33,613 bases of DNA, taken from assembly GCA_965603355.1 (NCBI GenBank), contig CBFDCQ010000034.1, positions 1 through 33,613 on the forward strand, in the 5' to 3' direction. A program made the translations under genes and the position numbers. Positions within the stretch are counted from its first letter, which is position 1. Each line of letters starts with the position of its first letter. The notes under the pieces were generated by a model. That model had not been told where the DNA came from, did no database searches, and saw only the letters and a program-made list of their open reading frames with translations. Shown one piece after another: positions 1 through 7,482 of this stretch. This DNA is from CBFDCQ01 sp965603355 (GTDB taxonomy: Bacteria > Hydrogenedentota > CAZGCA01 > CBFDCQ01).

Positions 1-2506
1 ATGGGTTCGAGGCGGCAATGTTCCAGGCCTCGAGGGCGTGCACCTTGGTGGCGCCGCCGGTGGAGAACAGGCTCACGCCTACGCTGTCTCCGCGCGAAGG
101 GTAGATGCGCCGCATGATGGCCTGCCGGCTGTTGGCGAAGACCTCGACGACGGATTTGTCGACAAAAATACGCAGCTTCAGGCGCTCGCCGTTCTTCAAC
201 TTCAATGGTGCGGCCTCGACGGTTTTCGGTGTGCCCTCGGGGCCTGATTTGCGCGTGTCTACCTTGAGCTTGGCCTCAGCCGCGTCATAGAAGATGGCGG
301 TCTCCTCTTGGCCGTCGGGGGAAACGCAGACCTTTACGCCAAATTGCGAGGCCTGGGCGCTTTCCATGTCGATGATGAGTTCGAGGCTGTTGCCGCCGAT
401 GCCGTCAATGGGCAAGTCGGTGCCGGATTGCAGCGCGAAGTCCTCCTTCTTGAAGTCCCCGTAACGCAGCGCTTCGATTTCCTCGGGGACATCCATCCGG
501 AGTTGACCATCGTCGCCGAGGGACAATACACGCGGCAGACTCATGGTGCCCGACCAGCCGTGCTCCCAACGCACGCCGAATTCGGGAGCGTCCAATAGCC
601 AAGCCCACATGATTCGGCGGCCCTTGTCGTCTTCCAGGCTCTCCGGGGCAAAGAACGAGTTATCGACCCAACTCATCTGTGCGTGCGACTCGGGATAGAA
701 CTGTTCGTTCTTCCATTCACCCAGGTAGTAGCGGCAGCCGAGACCGTGGCTGATACACAGAAGGACATCTTTGTCGCCCAGCTTAAAGAGGTCGGGGCAG
801 GACACATCCTCGTCGAGCGTCACGCCCTCGACGCCCTGTGCAAACAGGTCTCCAACATACTGCCATTCGCCGCCAAGAGTGGGGGACTTCACGATCCCCG
901 GACGCTCGCCCCCGAAGATGGCGTAGTAGGTATCGCCTTCAAGCCACCCAAAGGGATCCCATGATCGATATTTTCCGTGGTGCTCATCCCCTTCCTGGGT
1001 CTTGGGCGTAATGGGGTTCGAGTCGAGCTTCTTCCACTCGTTCAGGTCATCATCGAGGGCCACGGCCATGGCATTGCCCTGGCCAAGCTGGTGATAGCAT
1101 ATGGTGGGCACGCCGTCCTTGTTGATGAAACAGTTTCCGCTATACATGCCATCGATAAGACCCAGGGGATGTTGGCGCCAGTGAAACAGATCAGTGCTCG
1201 ACACGTGACCCCAATGATCGCGCTTCTTGCCGGACCTCGTGTCCTGGAATATGTAGAACAAATGATACCGGCCCTTCCAGTAGATGGCGCCATTGGGATC
1301 GAAGGGCGATGCAACGCCTGCCGGCATGACAAAATGATAGCCCGGCCGACCCGGATCGCGCAGGATTCGGTCTCTAAGGTTACGGGCATCCAGTGCAGAC
1401 GCATAATCCGCAGCTAACTGCTTTCTGCCCTCCGCATCCAACGGGATTATTTCCCAGTTGATCATTTCGGTGTATACCAAACGCCAAACGCCGTCCGCTT
1501 CCTTCTTCAGCTTGTGTGCGTTGGAGAGGCTTCCCTTGGACGATGCGAACGTCACCGGTTTGACAGTCACGATATCTCCGTCAACGGCCACATTGGCCGC
1601 ACTCAAATCCCACCCCCCGTCGTCGGAGCGGCCCTTCTCCTCACCTTTGCCCTCTTCTTTGCCCTTATCTCTATCCTTACCCGTATCGTCCATGCGCTGA
1701 TAGCGCTTTCTCAAACTGTCCTTGGTCGCGCCGTGATGATCTTCCCAATCTTCGGAATAGAAGGCAAGTATGGTATCCGCATCGCCGGCCTTCATGGCCG
1801 CGAAATAATCTCGCATGATCGCCATCACCTTAGCCTCGACGTCGGCCTCGCCTTCGACGGCGCAGGATGGGTTAGGCGCGTTCAGGTCGTCAAAATCGGC
1901 ACAGCTCCAGGAGACCTGGCAATAGCCCGCAGTAGCGCCGTATGCACCTATCTCCAAGACGTCGAGCACCCTGTCGCCCGTGAGCCCGCCAGGAAGACTG
2001 GCCATGTCCCAGGACAACCCCGCAATCCAAGTCCTTCCATAGTCCTCGGTCGTTTCAATCGACCATGTCGAACCGTCCGATGAAAGCCGGTAACCCACTG
2101 CATTGTCAGAGCCAGGCACCTCATTATTCACTTTGCCATCGATTGTAATGTACACGCTTATCGTACTGTCGATTTCATTGTCGCCAATACCGACCTGGAT
2201 TTCGCCACCCGAAGCCGTATAGAGATTAATATACATCCAGCCGGATGTGCTGGGCTCCGTGAGGATAACCGTGAGCGTACCCATCCCCGCAACGCTGGTG
2301 GCATTCACTTCGGCGAACTCAGTGACCAGATTCGTCGACTTCCCGGTCCCCGAAGTCAAGAAACTGCTTGTCTCTAAGTTGAGATCGCCCGAAGCCTTAA
2401 CCAGAGGTTTAGCGTCGTCAGACCCAGTGAAGTAGATGGTCCCCGCGAACGCACTCATGCCACTGCACAAAACCATCAACATTACAAGAGCGACACCTCG
2501 TCTCAT
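1..2506 (-). CDS. Secreted GH32-like protein with NTF2-like domain, partial at left edge
   Basis: The frame is open from an ATG at 2506 to the window edge, about 835 codons, so the C-terminus is missing or nearly so. A GGGAGG Shine-Dalgarno precedes the ATG. Residues 1-21 are a signal peptide ending in SAFA. Residues 22-215 look like a beta-sandwich. Residues 223-350 resemble an NTF2/SnoaL-like fold (AFYSEDWEDHH), interrupted by a Lys/Glu/Asp-rich linker at about 273-298. Residues 390 onward are a GH32 five-blade propeller plus C-terminal beta-sandwich. The nucleophile motif is FDPNG (Asp403, usually NDPNG) and the RDP equivalent is SWDP (Asp517). The usual acid/base motif ECPDLF reads SCPDLF, so the catalytic Glu is Ser569. 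The closest acidic residues are Glu566 and Asp567. The gene lies 66 bp behind a second GH32 gene and probably shares its transcript. The GH32 assignment is firm; activity on fructan is uncertain. Confidence 0.88.
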   Translation of the reverse strand, partial: MRRGVALVMLMVLCSGMSAFAGTIYFTGSDDAKPLVKASGDLNLETSSFLTSGTGKSTNLVTEFAEVNATSVAGMGTLTVILTEPSTSGWMYINLYTASGGEIQVGIGDNEIDSTISVYITIDGKVNNEVPGSDNAVGYRLSSDGSTWSIETTEDYGRTWIAGLSWDMASLPGGLTGDRVLDVLEIGAYGATAGYCQVSWSCADFDDLNAPNPSCAVEGEADVEAKVMAIMRDYFAAMKAGDADTILAFYSEDWEDHHGATKDSLRKRYQRMDDTGKDRDKGKEEGKGEEKGRSDDGGWDLSAANVAVDGDIVTVKPVTFASSKGSLSNAHKLKKEADGVWRLVYTEMINWEIIPLDAEGRKQLAADYASALDARNLRDRILRDPGRPGYHFVMPAGVASPFDPNGAIYWKGRYHLFYIFQDTRSGKKRDHWGHVSSTDLFHWRQHPLGLIDGMYSGNCFINKDGVPTICYHQLGQGNAMAVALDDDLNEWKKLDSNPITPKTQEGDEHHGKYRSWDPFGWLEGDTYYAIFGGERPGIVKSPTLGGEWQYVGDLFAQGVEGVTLDEDVSCPDLFKLGDKDVLLCISHGLGCRYYLGEWKNEQFYPESHAQMSWVDNSFFAPESLEDDKGRRIMWAWLLDAPEFGVRWEHGWSGTMSLPRVLSLGDDGQLRMDVPEEIEALRYGDFKKEDFALQSGTDLPIDGIGGNSLELIIDMESAQASQFGVKVCVSPDGQEETAIFYDAAEAKLKVDTRKSGPEGTPKTVEAAPLKLKNGERLKLRIFVDKSVVEVFANSRQAIMRRIYPSRGDSVGVSLFSTGGATKVHALEAWNIAASNP

Positions 2507-2572
2507 CACTTTGCCCTCCCATGGTCGTCACTGCCAGAACTACGCCTGTACAGATCTCCCGTTCTGTCCCGC

Positions 2573-4798
2573 CTACCAGACCGATTCCAGCTCGCGGATA
2601 GCAAAGGACCTGATTTTGGCCGTGCCGCCTTCGGCAAATAGCTCCACACTCTTGTCTTGCCCGTCCTCAGTGACGGCCCCCATGGGCATAAAGACCTCGC
2701 CGTTGTTGGCGAAAACTTCAATGGAGATCCTGTCGACCAGGATGCGGAGTTGGATACGCCCACTGCTGGTTTCGAGCTTGGCGGAATTCTTGCCGGACGT
2801 CTGGTCCTTCTCGGTCTTGTTGGAGGCGACCTCGGCTGCTTCTTTGCCGCACGTCAGTTCCTTCTCCTTCTGGTCGTAGGCGACCTCAACGCCTCGGATT
2901 CTGAAGCCTACGCGATCGGCCTTAGAAATGTCGATGTCTGCGTCGATGTCAAAGAGATCGCCTTCGAAACCGCTCAGCAGGTTGGTGCCGGGCTTGATCG
3001 CTTCCTCCTCGAAAGTAGTTTCGCTCTTGTAGAGCTTCTCGATCTCCCGGATTGGCATGGGGCACATGCGGATGCCGTCCTTCGTGGTTCTAAGCGTGAG
3101 CTCACAGGGGAAGTTCATCATCTGGTTAAAGGGCATCCCCGGTGTGTCGATATATCGTCCCCAACCAATCTGGATGCGCCGCCCGTCCTCTTTCGGGATG
3201 TTGCTGAAGGTCTGGGACGCGTAGAAGTTCCTAGCGTGGCTATACTTGATGATCTCGGTTTCCGGTTTGAACTCCTTGCCGTCAAAGTCGCCAATCAAGT
3301 AATCGCCCAAGGCGCCATGGAGCACCCATTTCATGTTGTTCGGGTCGCCGTCGACGGGGAGCTCGAAGAGTTCGGGACACTCATGAAAACCCTTGATTCG
3401 GCTGTCGCTGTGCTCCGTCCATTCCTTGAGGTTGTTCGATGTAAAGAACGCCATCTCTTGTTCGCCAAGATAGAGGACCATGCACCACTGCTTTGTGGGT
3501 TCGTGCCAGAGGACTTTGGGGTCGCGATTGCCCTTTCGAATGAATTCGACGATGGGATTGCCCGCGTACTTGGTCCACGTCCGGCCGCGGTCATTACTGT
3601 AAGCAATCGACTGGGTATGGGGCACGCCTTTGGACCACGGGTTCGTACCGCCGGCCGAGGTGTAAAAGAGTATGATCGGATCTTCGTCCCCGGTTTTGAA
3701 TCCGGACGTGTTGTCCTTATCAATCACTGCGGTGCCGGAGAACATGGTGCCGGAAGCGTCGGGGTGGAGGGCGTCGGGCAGGTTCGTCCAGTGCACCATG
3801 TCCTTGCTGACAGCGTGGCCCCACGTCATATTGCCCCAGTCCCAGCCGAAGGGGTTGCGCTGGTAGAAAAGATGATACTCACCGGCGTAGTAGACCATGC
3901 CGTTGGGATCGTTGTTCCAGCCGCGCGGGCTCGTGAAATGAAACTGCGGGCGAAGCTTCTCTTTGTAGAAGGTGTCGAAATTCTTAGGCTCGGATCCCGC
4001 CGAGACCAACTGGAGAACACTGGAGGATTCGTACCGCCGTTGTTCGGCTACAAGCGTGAGCGTCTCGCCACGGAATTCGTGCGTCTCCAGATAGACCCAG
4101 AAGTCCGGCTCGCTGGTTGCGAATTGGATTTCAAACTCGCGCAGCGATTGGCCATCCCGTTGCAGCTTGATCAAGCGTTGCGGGGCGTCCATCTGGACGG
4201 GAAAGTGCAAGTAGTCCTGGGTTATATCGATTTCACGCGTGAAGTCTTCGGGTGGTATGGAGAAGTCCTCATCGCTTTGAATGATATGGTCAATGACGAT
4301 GAATCCCTCTGCACCGGTTGCGTCATCGACGAGCACAATTTGGGCGTCGAGGCCCTGGCTTCCAGAAACATCCCAGCTTTCCCATTTCAGTACCTGGGTC
4401 TTCCATACAGCGTAATTGGAACCCGACGCCGTCCGTACGGTGTGCCAACTATCCTCTTTCAACACGAGAAGCTTGAGGGAGGTACCCCGGCTGTAGCCGC
4501 CGCCAATAAGGAAATTAAGAAACCTGCGTTCAAGCTTGAACACGGGTGAGATGAGTTTCCCGGTGCCATCCCCGCCGCCCGCGTAGGAATTGCCGAGGCC
4601 CGCGCCGAGGTAACCGGCCACGGTCCTCTGGCCGGGTAATGTGCCCTTCGCCGGCCCAGCGCCGAACGCCTCACCCTCAACTGTCCAGTCGCCGTAGCTA
4701 TCACCCTCGAAATCGGCGATAACGATGTCGTCCGCTGCGTAGACGCCCGGCACAAACAGGGCCGCACATAGGGCCATCGTTGAGAACATTCGTTTCAT
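2573..4798 (-). CDS. Secreted levanase-like GH32 glycoside hydrolase
   Basis: A 741-residue protein with a signal peptide (residues 1-21, ending VYAA). An N-terminal beta-sandwich module at about 25-175 is probably carbohydrate-binding and is followed by a linker domain. The GH32 catalytic region spans about 283-741. All three GH32 catalytic residues are present: Asp297 in WNNDPNG (nucleophile), Asp426 in GNRDPK (transition-state stabiliser) and Glu473 in HECPELF (acid/base). The C-terminal beta-sandwich ends with the typical RILVDRISIEVFANNGE pattern. The family hydrolyses beta-fructosidic bonds (levan, inulin, sucrose); the motif set and extra N-terminal domain fit a secreted levanase or exo-fructanase, but substrate cannot be read from sequence. 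An AAGGAG site lies 11 bases before the ATG. The insert CGKEAAEVASNKTEKDQTSGK near 650-670 is a charged low-complexity loop in the C-terminal sandwich. It lies between the sulfatase and the second GH32 gene in one minus-strand run. Confidence 0.93.
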   Translation of the reverse strand: MKRMFSTMALCAALFVPGVYAADDIVIADFEGDSYGDWTVEGEAFGAGPAKGTLPGQRTVAGYLGAGLGNSYAGGGDGTGKLISPVFKLERRFLNFLIGGGYSRGTSLKLLVLKEDSWHTVRTASGSNYAVWKTQVLKWESWDVSGSQGLDAQIVLVDDATGAEGFIVIDHIIQSDEDFSIPPEDFTREIDITQDYLHFPVQMDAPQRLIKLQRDGQSLREFEIQFATSEPDFWVYLETHEFRGETLTLVAEQRRYESSSVLQLVSAGSEPKNFDTFYKEKLRPQFHFTSPRGWNNDPNGMVYYAGEYHLFYQRNPFGWDWGNMTWGHAVSKDMVHWTNLPDALHPDASGTMFSGTAVIDKDNTSGFKTGDEDPIILFYTSAGGTNPWSKGVPHTQSIAYSNDRGRTWTKYAGNPIVEFIRKGNRDPKVLWHEPTKQWCMVLYLGEQEMAFFTSNNLKEWTEHSDSRIKGFHECPELFELPVDGDPNNMKWVLHGALGDYLIGDFDGKEFKPETEIIKYSHARNFYASQTFSNIPKEDGRRIQIGWGRYIDTPGMPFNQMMNFPCELTLRTTKDGIRMCPMPIREIEKLYKSETTFEEEAIKPGTNLLSGFEGDLFDIDADIDISKADRVGFRIRGVEVAYDQKEKELTCGKEAAEVASNKTEKDQTSGKNSAKLETSSGRIQLRILVDRISIEVFANNGEVFMPMGAVTEDGQDKSVELFAEGGTAKIRSFAIRELESVW

Positions 4799-4897
4799 GA
4801 TTCACTCACTCCTTTGTATTTCCCGTGCTGAACTGGAATTCTCGTATGGACGTGCCCGTGCCAGCCACGGCCAAGGTCCCCATTACCATACACCGAC

Positions 4898-4911
4898 ATT
4901 TCCCATATGAG
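4898..4911 (-). promoter_or_regulatory. CTCATATGGGAAAT motif upstream of the levanase-like gene
   Basis: This 14-bp near-palindrome centred on CATATG is also present in both copies of the 68-bp repeat at 7266-7333 and 9126-9193. With the lipoprotein leader the identity extends to 16 bp. It lies about 100 bp before the GH32 start and 43 bp after the sulfatase stop. It could be an operator or a conserved leader element; this is inference from position and repetition only. Confidence 0.4.
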
Positions 4912-4953
4912 GTCGATATCCCCATTTGGCATTTGCCGAAGGTCACGCCCTGG

Positions 4954-6822
4954 CTACTTCCGTGTCACATATACGTAATAGGCGCTCAGCATGGTCCCGC
5001 CTTCGGCGTGGAACCAGGTGTGCAATGCCATGGGGCCTTTTTCGAGGGGAACGGTGAAGACAGCCGCCGTGTCGCCTGGTTCTACGTCTTTCGTCAACCC
5101 CTCAAAGCCGTAAGGCTTTTTCTCTCCGATCGGCATATGATGGTAGTTGTTGATGAAGAAGCTTGCCCTGTTAATCGGAATCGCGGCGCCGCCATACGTT
5201 CCGTCTTTCATCGGTATCTCGATCTCCGGTCCGCCATCGCTGAGTGGAAGGTCAATTTCTCTTGGCCAGCGGCGCAGCTCGAATTCGTATTCGCCCGCCC
5301 TTGCAACATCCAGCAGCCAGTATCCACTCTTTTGGACGCCGCCGTGTATCTGCCATTGTTGGTCCACGAACACGTCCAGCCACTCGCAGGCGGTTAACCT
5401 GGTCGGGTTTTCGTGATCGCTTCCGATGATCACGCGCTGAGGTTCGTTTGCCATCGGCCCAACCTCGTCCCACCATCGGTAAAGATGCTCCCGCATTTTC
5501 CTCACGACCTCAGGATGCCGGTCAATCACGTTGTTTTGCTGAAGTGGATCCGAATCCAGATTGTAGAGTTCACGGTCTTCGAGCAGGCGCCACCGTTTCC
5601 ACAACACCCCCGCGTGATCCCGGGTCATGATCGACTGTGAATACGGTGTGGGGTAGTTGATGAAGGCCGGCATGCGGCTGTAGTTGATGATCAGCATACG
5701 ATCTTCGGGGACTTCCGCCTCGCCCCGCAGAACGGGAGCCAGGCTGATGCCATCGAACTTGCGCGACGTTTCGATTTCGCAGAGGTCCAGGAGGGTCGGG
5801 AGAACGTCTTGAACCTGGGTCAGCCCGCCGATGTCCCTTGGTTGGGTGAATCCCCCGTTCGGCCAGCTTATGAAGCATGGGACCCGGTGCCCCCCTTGCC
5901 AGAGTTCGGTTTTCTGACCGCGCATTCCGGCATTGAAATATTGGGGGCCGTGCGTGCTTCCGTTGTCCGTCTTGAAGATTAGGATTGTGTCGTCCCGCAG
6001 GCCTTCTTCAGCGAGGAAACTCATGAGCTTGCCCATATTCGTGTCGATGTTGCGCACCATGCCAAGGTAGTTGCTTAACCTTTTCTTCAAGTAAGGGTTC
6101 AACTCCGCGAACTCTGGGCCTGCCAGCACCTTCGCGATCGCTTCTTCATCCTCCTTTTTCGCGATCAGTGGCCCATGGGGTGTGTTGGGAGCGATATAGG
6201 CCAGGAAGGGCTTGCCCTCCTTTGCCGATCGCTTCATGAAGGACATGGCCTCCTCGAAGAAGATGTCCGCGCAGTAGCCTTTGAATTTTTCCAGTTTGCC
6301 GTTGCGAATGTAGGTGTCGTCAAAGTAGTCGTTTCCCCAAAAATCCGGCACGGAACCGATGTGAGAGGAGGGAAACCAGACGGTTTCCTGGAATCCGCGA
6401 TCCTCGGGCCGGAAGGGGTAATTAGCGCCCAGGTGCCACTTTCCGAAAATCCCCGTGGCGTAGCCGGCGTCTTCAAAGAAGTTCCCCATCGTAGGTATTT
6501 CCGGCCGAAGCAACGCCCGCCCACTACTCACATTGATGGCCCCGTTGCGGGCGGCGTCCAACCCGGTCAGCAGTTGACCGCGCGTTGGCGTGCACATGGG
6601 CGCGGCGTGGTAGTCGGTAAAACGCAGACCCTCATCGTGTAATCGATCCAAATGAGGCGTCTTCACAACCGGATTGCCATGGACGGACAACTCCGGGTAG
6701 CCTTGATCATCGGGCATTACGACGATGACGTTGGGCTTCACTGCCCACGCAGTCGTGCCGTAGACTCCAAAAAGGAGTAGACAGCACGTAGAAAGCACCA
6801 GTGATGTGAAGCGATTAATCAT
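4954..6822 (-). CDS. Secreted sulfatase (arylsulfatase family)
   Basis: A 622-residue alkaline-phosphatase-superfamily sulfatase. Residues 1-27 form a signal peptide (ending TAWA). The metal site starts with PNVIVVMPDDQG (Asp38/Asp39). The modification motif is CTPTRGQLLTG, with Cys77 expected to be converted to formylglycine. Further family blocks are GIFGKWHLG, PNTPHGP and FKTDNGS. After the catalytic part (to about 480) comes a C-terminal beta domain (GYWLLDVARAGEYEFELRRWP) often seen in sulfatases of Planctomycetes and relatives. It would remove sulfate esters from a glycan in the periplasm or outside the cell. No sulfatase-maturing enzyme is encoded in this window. It starts 12 bp after the small lipoprotein gene and is followed by two GH32 genes, so one transcript is likely. 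The specific sulfated sugar is not determinable. Confidence 0.95.
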   Translation of the reverse strand: MINRFTSLVLSTCCLLLFGVYGTTAWAVKPNVIVVMPDDQGYPELSVHGNPVVKTPHLDRLHDEGLRFTDYHAAPMCTPTRGQLLTGLDAARNGAINVSSGRALLRPEIPTMGNFFEDAGYATGIFGKWHLGANYPFRPEDRGFQETVWFPSSHIGSVPDFWGNDYFDDTYIRNGKLEKFKGYCADIFFEEAMSFMKRSAKEGKPFLAYIAPNTPHGPLIAKKEDEEAIAKVLAGPEFAELNPYLKKRLSNYLGMVRNIDTNMGKLMSFLAEEGLRDDTILIFKTDNGSTHGPQYFNAGMRGQKTELWQGGHRVPCFISWPNGGFTQPRDIGGLTQVQDVLPTLLDLCEIETSRKFDGISLAPVLRGEAEVPEDRMLIINYSRMPAFINYPTPYSQSIMTRDHAGVLWKRWRLLEDRELYNLDSDPLQQNNVIDRHPEVVRKMREHLYRWWDEVGPMANEPQRVIIGSDHENPTRLTACEWLDVFVDQQWQIHGGVQKSGYWLLDVARAGEYEFELRRWPREIDLPLSDGGPEIEIPMKDGTYGGAAIPINRASFFINNYHHMPIGEKKPYGFEGLTKDVEPGDTAAVFTVPLEKGPMALHTWFHAEGGTMLSAYYVYVTRK

Positions 6823-6834
6823 AATACAGTCAAC

Positions 6835-7215
6835 TTAGTTGCGAACCCCGGTGAACGTCCCGTCGTAGTCGCTGCTGACTTCTCCCTCAATGGTGTCACC
6901 GGCGATGGTGCCCTTGAATGCGAGCCCATACAAATCGGGACAACTGAAGCTTGCGGCGTTGCCCTCGGAAACGACATTCTCGAGCTCAACGGTCTCACCG
7001 GACCATTCACTCTCAGCGGTGCCGGTCAAATCGGGATTCACGACAACCATCACGTCAAAATCCTTACCGCCCATACTCGCGGTCATCGTCCATGAACCCA
7101 CGAGTGGACTCTTCGCCCCGCCGCAAAGCGTCGCGCATCCGGCCAGGGTACCCACTACTGCCAAGGCCACTATGATGGCCGTTCCGCCCTTCATCAAGCG
7201 CTGACTCACTTTCAT
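6835..7215 (-). CDS. Small lipoprotein of unknown function
   Basis: A 126-residue protein with a basic N-terminus, a hydrophobic segment and a lipobox GTLAGC (Cys27), so it should be lipid-anchored in the cell envelope. The mature part of about 100 residues is rich in beta-forming residues, Gly, Thr and acidic residues (LVGSWTMTASMGGKDFDVMVVV, ending DYDGTFTGVRN). It reads like a small lipocalin-like or META-like beta-barrel, but I do not recognise a family. The ATG at 7215 has a GGAAGGAG site about 10 bases upstream; an internal Met at residue 8 is a less likely start. It is the first gene behind repeat copy R1 and sits 12 bp upstream of the sulfatase, suggesting co-expression with the glycan genes. 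Confidence 0.8.
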   Translation of the reverse strand: MKVSQRLMKGGTAIIVALAVVGTLAGCATLCGGAKSPLVGSWTMTASMGGKDFDVMVVVNPDLTGTAESEWSGETVELENVVSEGNAASFSCPDLYGLAFKGTIAGDTIEGEVSSDYDGTFTGVRN

Positions 7216-7265
7216 GGTATCAATCTCCTTCCTCGTTGTGATTCAATATGTTCCATCCAGCCAAC

Positions 7266-7333
7266 ATTTCCCATATGAGTTTGCCCGTGACCACAACGGG
7301 CAATTCCTTTCTATAGTGGAGACAGCCGCCGAC
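7266..7333 (-). repeat. 68-bp promoter/leader repeat, copy R1
   Basis: It is 65/68 identical to 9126-9193. Read on the minus strand it contains a candidate -10 (CACTAT, 7313-7318), a perfect 8-bp inverted repeat TTGCCCGT-N7-ACGGGCAA (7281-7303) and the CTCATATGGGAAAT motif (7266-7279). Upstream of it, to about 7425, a weaker similarity to the sequence upstream of R2 continues and encodes a matching short peptide tail in both places. It lies directly ahead of the lipoprotein-sulfatase genes. Confidence 0.75.
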
Positions 7334-7341
7334 GATGTCAA
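7313..7341 (-). promoter_or_regulatory. Candidate sigma70 promoter for lipoprotein-sulfatase-GH32 genes
   Basis: The -35 is TTGACA (7336-7341), the spacer 17 bp and the -10 CACTAT (7313-7318). The same register occurs in R2 as TTGAAG-N17-TACTAC. The predicted transcript would begin just upstream of the inverted repeat at 7281-7303, giving a leader of about 90 nt. Confidence 0.45.
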
Positions 7342-7482
7342 CACTTATTCTGCCGCCACGAACCCTCTTTGATATCCTTCAAGGTCCGATAGTGGCCATC
7401 GGTGGTGACGTTCAGAGCCGTAACGACATCTGGGCCCCCCCCGGTGGACGGCGCTCGGGGCTCGAGTTGCCAACGGTCACGG
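7342..7482 (-). pseudogene. Short gene-tail remnant downstream of the ADP-ribosylglycohydrolase-like gene
   Basis: On the minus strand this stretch can encode a tail reading NVTTDGHYRTLKDIKEGS. It resembles KVTSEGYQWAVKDLKEGS encoded just before repeat R2 (9217-9295). No start or full domain exists, so it is best seen as the decayed 3' end of a gene carried with the repeat. The identity of the parent gene is unknown. Confidence 0.3.

Noticed and set aside
2657..4549. Plus-strand open frame of about 630 codons opposite the levanase-like gene
   Set aside because: The minus strand carries an unbroken GH32 with all catalytic motifs; the plus frame is an antisense shadow caused by codon bias.
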